From AC-69 sp036519575 (GTDB lineage Bacteria; Actinomycetota; UBA4738; HRBIN12), in contig DATDKZ010000056.1 in assembly GCA_036519575.1 (NCBI GenBank), forward strand, positions 1 through 9,200: 9,200 nt of DNA. Direction: 5' to 3'. The stretch's first letter is position 1. Every line of letters begins with the position of its first letter. Under the pieces are notes generated by a model. It saw only the letters and a list, made by a program, of their open reading frames with translations, was not told the origin of the DNA and did no database searches. Shown one piece after another: positions 1 to 5,858 of the stretch. A program made the translations under genes and the position numbers.

Positions 1-985
1 CCAGACGGGCGAACCCGACCACGATATTCATGGCCCAGTAGGGAAAGACCTCCAGGAACTCGCCGTCGTCCACGACGCGCCTGATGACCTCGTGCATATC
101 GTACGGTTCACGGGCAGAGTCGGGGATGAGACGGGTGAGGCCTTCGTCCCGGCGCTCGGGGTCGTCGACCGGGGCATACGACGGCGGGTCCTCCAGGTTG
201 TTCGACGGGAGGAACGAGAGCAGGTGCCGCACCATGGCAAGGCTCTCCTCCTCGTCCTGGGCCACGAACGAGGCCACGCCGGAACGGGAGGCGTGGGTCA
301 TGGCCCCGCCCAGCTCCTCGAACGACACTTCCTCGCCGGTCACGGCCTTGATCACATCGGGACCGGTGATGAACATGTGCGAGGTCTCTCGCACCATCAA
401 CGTGAAATCTGTGACGGCCGGCGAGTAGACGGCACCGCCGGCGCAGGGACCCAGTATCGCGCTGATCTGGGGGATCACCCCCGAGGCCCGGACGTTCCGC
501 TCGAAGATGTACCCGTATCCCGCCAGTGATGCGGCGCCCTCCTGGATCCGAGCCCCGCCCGAGTCGTTCAGCTGGATGAACGGCGCGCCCGTCGACATCG
601 CCAGGTCCAGGACCTTGCAGATCTTCTGGGCGTGCACCTCGCCGAGCGAGCCCCCGAACACCGTGAAGTCCTGGGATGCGACGAACACCTTTCGCCCGTC
701 GATCGTCCCATGGCCCGTGACCACGCCGTCCCCCGCGGGACGGTTGCGCTCCATCCCGAAGTCGTGAGACGAGTGGACGGCGAACGGGTCGGTCTCCTGG
801 AACGACCTCGCGTCGAGCAGGAGCTCCAGGCGTTCCCGGGCTGACAGCTTGCCCCGTTCGTGCTGCTTGCGGACGGCTTCCTTGCGGTGGGCGTCGAGCA
901 TGGCCGTCTTGCGCTTGCGGAGCTCCTCGATACGCTCGTCGACCGTCCGGACCGGAATCTGGGGACGCTCCTCGGTCTTGGCCAT
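1..985 (-). CDS. pccB: Acyl-CoA carboxylase beta subunit (propionyl-CoA carboxylase type), 3' end beyond the window
   Basis: This is the carboxyltransferase subunit of a biotin-dependent acyl-CoA carboxylase. It moves carboxyl from biotin to propionyl-CoA (perhaps also acetyl- or butyryl-CoA), giving methylmalonyl-CoA in the cytoplasm. I translated it from the ATG at 985; 328 residues are present out of the roughly 510-540 usual for the family, and the rest lies past the left edge. Visible are the basic N-terminal helix with the RGKLSARERLELLLD segment (45-59), NDSGGARIQEG (140-150), the glycine-rich oxyanion segment GPCAGGAVYSP (179-189), FITGPDVIKAVTGEE (205-219) and HLLSFLPSNN (254-263), all typical of PccB/AccD5. 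The C-terminal domain, which holds the residue that helps set acyl chain preference, is missing, so the substrate is inferred. The start lacks a Shine-Dalgarno site but lies 9 bases after a TACACT box. It is divergent from the nuclease gene at 1080. Confidence 0.95.
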   Translation of the reverse strand, partial: MAKTEERPQIPVRTVDERIEELRKRKTAMLDAHRKEAVRKQHERGKLSARERLELLLDARSFQETDPFAVHSSHDFGMERNRPAGDGVVTGHGTIDGRKVFVASQDFTVFGGSLGEVHAQKICKVLDLAMSTGAPFIQLNDSGGARIQEGAASLAGYGYIFERNVRASGVIPQISAILGPCAGGAVYSPAVTDFTLMVRETSHMFITGPDVIKAVTGEEVSFEELGGAMTHASRSGVASFVAQDEEESLAMVRHLLSFLPSNNLEDPPSYAPVDDPERRDEGLTRLIPDSAREPYDMHEVIRRVVDDGEFLEVFPYWAMNIVVGFARL

Positions 986-994
986 GGTCCCCGG

Positions 995-1000
995 AGTGTA
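995..1000 (-). promoter_or_regulatory. Candidate -10 box (TACACT) of the carboxylase gene
   Basis: On the minus strand TACACT is followed by nine bases and then the ATG at 985. It fits TANNNT and would place the transcript start at or 1-3 bases before the ATG. I see no good -35 box. This is inferred from sequence alone. Confidence 0.4.
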
Positions 1001-1067
1001 GCGCCCGACCAGCGTCCGGCTCGGCCTGGAGGGCTGGTCAACGGCCGCGTGTGTCAGTGGGGGCTCC

Positions 1068-1073
1068 TACGAT
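1068..1073 (+). promoter_or_regulatory. Candidate leaderless -10 box (TACGAT) of the nuclease gene
   Basis: TACGAT is followed by six bases and then the GTG at 1080, which is the spacing expected if transcription begins at the start codon itself. No clear Shine-Dalgarno site sits at a usable distance. No recognisable -35 box is present. Confidence 0.45.
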
Positions 1074-1079
1074 CGGCCC

Positions 1080-2048
1080 GTGGAGGTCACCGGAGAGCTC
1101 ACCGCCTCGCAGCGCCGGACCTTCGAGCGGCTCATCGGGCCTGGCGAACGCCCGCTCTTCCCCGCCGACGTCGTGTCGCATCTACGGGATCGCATCGAGG
1201 AAGCCGTTCGAGCGGTCGAGCTCCCCGAGCCGCTGTGGCTCGGCAAGTCGAGCCTGAACGATCTGGCCCGGTGCGCCGGGCTGTTCGACGCCATCCGAGC
1301 GGGCGAGCGCGGGCCCTTCTCGTTCACCCCCCGATTCGCGGCGGGGCGGCTGGCCCACAAGGCGGTGGAGCTCGAGGTCGCCGGGCGGGTGGACAGAGAC
1401 CCTCACGGCTTGGTCGAGGAAGCGGTGGATCGGCTGGTCGACGACGAGGCGTTCCGGGGATTCTGGGATGGCCTCGATGGCCTCCGGCGGGACGAGACGA
1501 TGATGGACGCGGCCAAGACCCTCGAACTCTTCCGCTCCACCATGCCGCCGCTGCGACGGATGCGGCGAGAGCTCGCACCGTCCACCGAGTGGCACGTCCG
1601 GGTCGAGCTGCTCGGCGGGGCCGTGGTTCTGAGCGGAACGATGGACCTTGTGCTCGGCTCGGGATGGCCCGCGGAGCCGGGACGAGCCACGCGCCTGGCC
1701 ATCGACCTCAAGACCGGTCGGGCATGGCCCGAGCACGCCGAGGACATGCGCTTCTACGCCCTGTTGCTCGCCCTGCGGTTCGGCGTGCCCCCGTATCGGG
1801 TGGCCACCCTGTACCTGGATTCGGGCGAGTGGCAGGCGGAGGACGTGGACCAACGGATCCTCGACCGGGCGGCCGAACGCGTGATCGGGGCCGTTCGTAC
1901 CGCGGCGGCATCGGAGGCCGGGCGCGAGCTCGACCTAGCCCCCGGGCCCTATTGCCGATGGTGTCCTCGGGCGGGGGTGTGCCCAGTGAGCGCTTTTCCG
2001 CCCGAGCGCGAGCCCACCCCGCCCGAAGCGTTCTCGACCATCGACTGA
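1080..2048 (+). CDS. Stand-alone RecB/Cas4-like PD-(D/E)XK nuclease with a four-cysteine iron-sulfur signature
   Basis: This 322-residue protein carries the RecB-family nuclease core. The GxxxH motif is at 89-93 (His93), followed by GTMDLV with Asp189 and AIDLKTG with Asp209 and Lys211; Tyr226 stands where the QxxxY motif ends, with Asp222 in place of the usual Gln. Cys65 lies in a SLNDLARCAGLF segment, and Cys292, Cys295 and Cys301 form C-x2-C-x5-C at the C-terminus. This 1+3 cysteine arrangement binds a 4Fe-4S cluster in AddB and Cas4. The catalytic set looks complete, so a DNA exonuclease or flap nuclease acting in repair is likely, but the substrate is unknown. There is no helicase domain and no helicase or cas neighbour. 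Small proteins of this kind occur in actinobacteria, for example Rv2119 of M. tuberculosis. I chose the GTG because it lies 6 bases after a TACGAT box; the first 55 residues match nothing I recognise. Confidence 0.85.
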   Translation: MEVTGELTASQRRTFERLIGPGERPLFPADVVSHLRDRIEEAVRAVELPEPLWLGKSSLNDLARCAGLFDAIRAGERGPFSFTPRFAAGRLAHKAVELEVAGRVDRDPHGLVEEAVDRLVDDEAFRGFWDGLDGLRRDETMMDAAKTLELFRSTMPPLRRMRRELAPSTEWHVRVELLGGAVVLSGTMDLVLGSGWPAEPGRATRLAIDLKTGRAWPEHAEDMRFYALLLALRFGVPPYRVATLYLDSGEWQAEDVDQRILDRAAERVIGAVRTAAASEAGRELDLAPGPYCRWCPRAGVCPVSAFPPEREPTPPEAFSTID

Positions 2049-2075
2049 GACGCCGAGGGGATCGCGTCCTTCTCC
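2049..2075 (+). terminator. Weak hairpin after the nuclease stop codon, possible terminator
   Basis: GACGC at 2049-2053 can pair with GCGTC at 2064-2068, with a bulged C, two further pairs inside and a GGGGA loop. The tail is C/T-rich but has no run of T. The position directly after the TGA at 2046-2048 favours a role in ending transcription, but the stem is short. Confidence 0.25.
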
Positions 2076-2087
2076 CGTCCACCGACG

Positions 2088-2117
2088 TTGTCGCGGGGCG
2101 GGCCCCTCGCCTATCGT
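2088..2117 (+). promoter_or_regulatory. Candidate promoter of ccr
   Basis: TTGTCG (2088-2093) and TATCGT (2112-2117) are separated by 18 bases and resemble -35 and -10 boxes. Transcription would start near 2124, leaving a leader of about 27 bases that contains the GAGG ribosome binding site at 2141-2144. Along with the protease gene, this is a conventionally leadered start in the window. Confidence 0.4.
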
Positions 2118-2150
2118 CGGGCCTCCGCGACCCGACGGGCGAGGTGGGCC

Positions 2151-3392
2151 ATGGCCAAGGAGTTCTACGAGATCGGCGAGATCCCCCCGGTGGGGGAGGT
2201 CCCCACACGGATGCACGCCCAGCTGGTGCGGCCCGACCGGTACGGGGAGCCGGAGAAATCCATTCAGGACGAAGTGATCGACGTTCCGGCGATCGAGGCG
2301 GGCGAAGCCCTGGTCATGGTCATGGCCGCCGGGGTCAACTTCAACAACGTGTGGGCGGCTCGGGGGGTCCCCATCGACGTCACGAAGACGCAGGCACGAT
2401 GGGGCGAGCCGACCGACTTCCACATCGTTGGTTCGGACGCGTCCGGTGTGGTCACCGTTGTCGGCGACGGGGTGTCGAACCTCGCGGTCGGTGACCGCGT
2501 CGTCGTACATGCAGGCCAGTGGGATCCCGACGACCCCGGGGTCCTCGAGGGGAAGGACCCGGGCCTCGCGGCGAGCTTTCGGGTGTGGGGCTACGACACC
2601 TGCTGGGGATCGTTCGCCCAGTTCACCAAGGTCCAGGCCCACCAGTGCCTGCCGAAGGCTGCCGGCCTTTCGTGGGAGGAGGCGGCCGCTCCCACGCTCA
2701 CGGGCTCAACCGCGTACCGCATGCTGCACGGCTGGCCGCCGCACACGGTCGAGGAGGGGGACGTCGTGTTGGTGTGGGGCGGGTCGGGCGGCCTCGGCTC
2801 ACTGGCAATCCAGCTCGTCACACTCGCAGGCGGTAGGGCGGTCGCTGTGGTCTCCTCAGAGGAAAAGGGGGAGTACTGCAAGAGCCTTGGCGCGGTCGGC
2901 TACGTCAATCGAGCGAACTTCAGCCACTGGGGGGTTCCCCCCCGGTGGGACTCGCCGGAGTGGAAGGAATGGTTCGACGGGGCCAAGGCCTTCGGGAAGG
3001 CGGTCTGGGACGCTCTGGGGGAGCGGCGGAGCCCGCGGATCGTGTTCGAGCATCCGGCCCAGGACACCGTCCCCACCTCGATCTTCGTGTGCGACAGGGG
3101 CGGCATGGTCGTGATCTGCGCCGGCACGAGCGGGTACGACACCATGGTGGACGTCCGGTATCTGTGGTACTTGCAGAAGCGGTATCAAGGTTCCCACCTG
3201 TTCAACGACGAGCAGGCCGCCGCGTTCAACGACCTGGTCCGTGGCGGGCAGATCCAGACGACCCTCGGCCACACCTACCCGTACGAGGACACGGGCCAGG
3301 TCCACCAGTTGATGGCCGATGGCAAGCTCCCCGAGGGCAACGTGGCCGTCCTGGTCAACGCGCCGTCAACGGGTTTGACCGACCTGCCCTAA
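2151..3392 (+). CDS. ccr: Crotonyl-CoA carboxylase/reductase
   Basis: This enzyme reduces crotonyl-CoA with NADPH and adds CO2, giving (2S)-ethylmalonyl-CoA, the signature step of the ethylmalonyl-CoA pathway and a source of ethylmalonyl units. The 413-residue protein is a full-length zinc-independent MDR-family enoyl-thioester reductase. It opens with the YEIGE-PP-G-VP segment typical of Ccr. VMAAGVNFNNVW (56-67) holds the conserved Asn pair, VWGGSGGLG (208-216) is the NADPH loop, and FEHP and VRYLW...GSH (His349) are further Ccr hallmarks. The segment WGYDTCWGSFAQF has Asp149 where the Ccr enzymes I know have Glu. The ATG at 2151 has GAGG six bases upstream and matches the family N-terminus; an in-frame start at 2088 would add 21 residues without support. 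The gene converges on the epimerase, the next enzyme of the pathway, with overlapping stop codons. A related enoyl-CoA reductase with altered carboxylation is possible. Confidence 0.9.
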   Translation: MAKEFYEIGEIPPVGEVPTRMHAQLVRPDRYGEPEKSIQDEVIDVPAIEAGEALVMVMAAGVNFNNVWAARGVPIDVTKTQARWGEPTDFHIVGSDASGVVTVVGDGVSNLAVGDRVVVHAGQWDPDDPGVLEGKDPGLAASFRVWGYDTCWGSFAQFTKVQAHQCLPKAAGLSWEEAAAPTLTGSTAYRMLHGWPPHTVEEGDVVLVWGGSGGLGSLAIQLVTLAGGRAVAVVSSEEKGEYCKSLGAVGYVNRANFSHWGVPPRWDSPEWKEWFDGAKAFGKAVWDALGERRSPRIVFEHPAQDTVPTSIFVCDRGGMVVICAGTSGYDTMVDVRYLWYLQKRYQGSHLFNDEQAAAFNDLVRGGQIQTTLGHTYPYEDTGQVHQLMADGKLPEGNVAVLVNAPSTGLTDLP

Positions 3393-3793
3393 CGGGCTTC
3401 CTGGACCAGCTCGACCAGGACGCCGCCCATCCCCGCCGGGTGGACGAACGCGACCGTGGTGCCCCGCGAGCCGGAGCGAGGCGACTGGTCGACGAGGGGA
3501 ACCCCCGCTGCGCGCAACGTCTGGAGGGTGGCCGCGACGTCGTCGACCCCGAGCCCCAGATGGTGCAGGCCCGGACCGCGCTTGGCCAGGAATCGTCCTA
3601 CGGGTGTGTCTGGGCCGAGCGCGCCGACCAGCTGGATGCGCGAATGGCCCACCTCGAATAGCACCTCTTCGACGCCCTGTGACTCCACGACGTCTCGATG
3701 GGCAGGCTCCAACCCGAGCGTACGGCGGTAGAGCTCCACCGCCGCGTCGAGGTCCTCGACCGCGATCCCCACGTGGTCGATCCCGTTCAGCAT
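3389..3793 (-). CDS. mce: Methylmalonyl-CoA (ethylmalonyl-CoA) epimerase, VOC fold
   Basis: It interconverts the (2S) and (2R) forms of methylmalonyl-CoA, and in the ethylmalonyl-CoA pathway the same enzyme also epimerises ethylmalonyl-CoA. The 134-residue protein has paired glyoxalase/VOC modules. The four metal ligands of the family can be placed: His7 in GIDHVGIAV, Gln54 in SRIQLVGAL, His77 or His78 in GLHHLGLGV, and Glu128 in VLVELVQ. Its function ties the carboxylase (left edge) and Ccr to methylmalonyl-CoA mutase, which is not in the window. The ATG at 3793 matches the usual N-terminus and has GGAGGGGTGA 7-17 bases upstream. An in-frame GTG at 3871 has a better-spaced GGAGG (3878-3882, gap of six) and would add 26 basic residues, so the true start is open. 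The stop codon overlaps the ccr stop by four bases. Confidence 0.9.
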   Translation of the reverse strand: MLNGIDHVGIAVEDLDAAVELYRRTLGLEPAHRDVVESQGVEEVLFEVGHSRIQLVGALGPDTPVGRFLAKRGPGLHHLGLGVDDVAATLQTLRAAGVPLVDQSPRSGSRGTTVAFVHPAGMGGVLVELVQEAR

Positions 3794-3877
3794 GACCGGC
3801 TCACCCCTCCGCTCCGACGCGGGCTTGAGCCGTCGGGCCGGCCCGAGCGGGATCTGCTTCTTCCTGGGCACGGGCGT

Positions 3878-3882
3878 CCTCC
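3878..3882 (-). promoter_or_regulatory. Ribosome binding site in front of an alternative GTG start of the epimerase
   Basis: On the minus strand GGAGG is followed by six bases and a GTG at 3871 in frame with the epimerase. It is the best-spaced Shine-Dalgarno sequence in the window and argues for a 160-residue product. A TATGGT box (3901-3906, minus) lies upstream and could be its -10. Confidence 0.45.
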
Positions 3883-3997
3883 GAGTCGAAGCGAGCAGGC
3901 ACCATAGCCGTTCGGCCCGGATCCCGGCAGGGAGATGCGTAGGCCCTTCGACGGCCAGGTAGGGCAAAGGACGGATGCACATCCTGGGGAGCCTTCG

Positions 3998-4003
3998 TAC
4001 GAT
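3998..4003 (+). promoter_or_regulatory. Candidate -10 box (TACGAT) of the FtsH-like protease gene
   Basis: TACGAT, the same hexamer as in front of the nuclease gene, lies 39 bases before the chosen ATG. Transcription from it would give a leader of about 30 bases that includes the ribosome binding site at 4025-4033. GATACT, shifted by three bases, is an equally possible -10. No -35 box is evident. Confidence 0.35.
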
Positions 4004-4024
4004 ACTCGGGGCCAGGCGTCGGCC

Positions 4025-4033
4025 AAGAAGGGG
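4025..4033 (+). promoter_or_regulatory. Ribosome binding site deciding the protease start
   Basis: AAGAAGGGG sits nine bases before the ATG at 4043 but directly abuts the in-frame ATG at 4034. The spacing favours 4043. Confidence 0.5.
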
Positions 4034-4042
4034 ATGCTCGGG

Positions 4043-5851
4043 ATGAAGGAACGATCGGTCGCAGCTTCGCTCGAGGGGTCGCAGATCCTGCGCGCGGGAA
4101 AGGCGGACGTCTTCCGGATCAGGGAGCGGACCCGTCGAAAGCGCGTGCGGCGGATGATCGTGATCCTGGGAGCGGTCGACGCGTACCTGTGGTACCGCTA
4201 CCTCAGCGACAACCCCTTGCGGCTCCCGACCCTGGGTGCGAACTGGTTCCTGTTCCTGCCTGTGTTCCTGATCTTCATCGCCATCTTCCTGATGATGGCC
4301 ATGCCATTCCTCAGCGGGCGCTCGCCTCACCTCGTGGTCCGACCTGAGGAGATCGAGGTCGGCCTGACCGAGGTCCGCGGACTCGACGGCCAGGTTGACG
4401 AGGTCGTGCGGACCCTCGACGTGTTCCTGGGCTACGCCACCTTCCGCGACGAGTTGGGAGGCAACCCCCGGCGGGGGATCCTGTTCGAGGGGCCGCCGGG
4501 GACGGGCAAGACGTACCTGGCCAAAGCCATGGCCAAGCAGGCCGGGGTGCCGTTCCTGTTCATCTCTGCACCAGCGTTTCAGTCGATGTGGTTCGGGATG
4601 ACCGGCTCTCGCATCCGATCCTTCTTCAAGCGGCTCCGCAAGCTGGCGCGCAAGGAGGGTGGGGCGATCGGCTTCATCGAGGAGATCGACGCCATCGGGG
4701 GCGATCGGGGTGGGTTCTCGGCCTCCCCCGATCCGACGGGCCTGGCCCGCGCAACCAACCGGATGATCGGTCCCGGCGGCTCGGGGATGGTGAACGAGCT
4801 GCTCGTCCAGATGCAGTCGTTCGACACACCTCCGTTCCTCAAGCGCGTGAAGGGGAGCGTGATCGAATGGATCAACGGCTTCCTCCCGCCCCAGCATCGG
4901 TTCGCCGCGGGGAAGCCCGGGTACAACAACATCCTGTTGATCGCCGCGACCAACCGCTCCGATCACCTGGACCCCGCGCTCCTTCGGCCAGGTCGGTTCG
5001 ACCGAAGGCTCTATTTCGACCTGCCGACGAAGCAGGGCCGTCGTGAACTGGTCGACTTCTTCATGGATCGGAAGGCTCACCATTCGCAGATGGACAGCGA
5101 TTCGGCTCGCGAGCGTCTGGCCCACGACACGTTCGGCTACACACCGGTCATGATCGAGCACCTCTTCGATGAATCCCTCCTGGTTGCCCTCCGGGAGGGG
5201 CGGCGCCAGATGAACGTCGACGACGTGTATGAGGCGAAGCTCACGGAAGAGATCGGCATCAAACAGCCGGTCACCTACACGGACGGCGAGCGGCTTGCGG
5301 TGGCGACGCACGAGGCCGGGCACGCCACCGTGGCGTACTTCTTCGGCAAAGGCCGACGGCTGGAGGTCCTGTCGATCATCAAGCGTCGCCAGTCCCTCGG
5401 GCTGCTGGCCCACGGGGATGAGGAGGAGCGCTTCACCAGGTCCCGCTCGGAGATCGAGGCACACGTGGCCATCGCGCTCGGTGGCCTGGTGTCGGAGGAG
5501 CTCTTCTTGGGTGAGTCGGGGACCGGCCCCGCGTCGGACCTGGCGGGGGCGACGCAGCTCGCCGCCCAGATGGTCGGTTCGTTCGGGATGGCCGGCTCGC
5601 TCATCTCGTACGACGCCATCGCCGAGGGTCCCATCGGGAGCAAGAACCTGGTGGGAAAGGTCCTGGCTGATCGGGACGGCAAGGCCAGGGTCGAGGACAT
5701 CCTGGCGGAACAGAAGGCGCGCGTTTTCGCGGTCCTCGACGAGAACCGGGATGTGGTCGGGGCTCTTCGGGATGCGCTTACGGAGCGCGACGAGCTCGTG
5801 GGCGAGGAGATCACCACGGTCATCGAGAAGGCGCTGGCCAACCGGAGCTAG
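4043..5851 (+). CDS. Divergent FtsH-family (M41) membrane AAA+ zinc metalloprotease
   Basis: A 602-residue membrane protein that probably unfolds and degrades membrane or cytoplasmic proteins using ATP. Two hydrophobic segments (about 38-54 and 68-90) are joined by only some 13 residues. The AAA+ domain has Walker A GPPGTGKT (150-157), pore loop MWFGMTG (182-188), Walker B FIEEID (211-216, with Glu213 where FtsH has Asp), sensor-1 AATNR and an arginine-finger region LLRPGRFDRR. The peptidase domain has the zinc motif HEAGH (423-427) and the third ligand Asp499 in PASDLAGAT, so proteolysis should be intact. Between Walker B and sensor 1 it has about 44 residues more than E. coli FtsH. The ATG at 4043 is chosen for its ribosome binding site; 4034 and 3935 are in-frame alternatives. 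These differences suggest an additional paralogue rather than the housekeeping FtsH, so I give no symbol. The neighbours do not suggest a substrate. Confidence 0.88.
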   Translation: MKERSVAASLEGSQILRAGKADVFRIRERTRRKRVRRMIVILGAVDAYLWYRYLSDNPLRLPTLGANWFLFLPVFLIFIAIFLMMAMPFLSGRSPHLVVRPEEIEVGLTEVRGLDGQVDEVVRTLDVFLGYATFRDELGGNPRRGILFEGPPGTGKTYLAKAMAKQAGVPFLFISAPAFQSMWFGMTGSRIRSFFKRLRKLARKEGGAIGFIEEIDAIGGDRGGFSASPDPTGLARATNRMIGPGGSGMVNELLVQMQSFDTPPFLKRVKGSVIEWINGFLPPQHRFAAGKPGYNNILLIAATNRSDHLDPALLRPGRFDRRLYFDLPTKQGRRELVDFFMDRKAHHSQMDSDSARERLAHDTFGYTPVMIEHLFDESLLVALREGRRQMNVDDVYEAKLTEEIGIKQPVTYTDGERLAVATHEAGHATVAYFFGKGRRLEVLSIIKRRQSLGLLAHGDEEERFTRSRSEIEAHVAIALGGLVSEELFLGESGTGPASDLAGATQLAAQMVGSFGMAGSLISYDAIAEGPIGSKNLVGKVLADRDGKARVEDILAEQKARVFAVLDENRDVVGALRDALTERDELVGEEITTVIEKALANRS

Positions 5852-5858
5852 GCTCCGC

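Noticed and set aside
2088..2150. Upstream in-frame start for ccr
   Set aside because: The added residues are Arg/Ala-rich and unlike Ccr N-termini, and the ATG at 2151 has a well-placed GAGG.
860..2494. 544-codon plus-strand open frame over the nuclease gene
   Set aside because: It is an out-of-frame reading of the nuclease and ccr genes, rich in Arg and Gly. The true frame carries all nuclease motifs.
3389..3793. Epimerase read as a generic glyoxalase or dioxygenase
   Set aside because: The size, the GIDHVGIAV start and the placement of His, Gln, His and Glu ligands fit methylmalonyl-CoA epimerase better, and Ccr and a propionyl-CoA type carboxylase are neighbours.
3935..4042. Upstream ATG for the protease, adding 36 residues
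   Set aside because: It has no properly spaced ribosome binding site, and the likely -10 box at 3998-4003 lies downstream of it.
3794..5464. Very long open frame on the minus strand continuing upstream of the epimerase, antisense to the protease gene
   Set aside because: It is the mirror of a well-supported FtsH-family gene, its residue make-up is Arg/Pro/His/Leu-rich as in GC-rich shadows, and it matches no family. Only the epimerase part is real.
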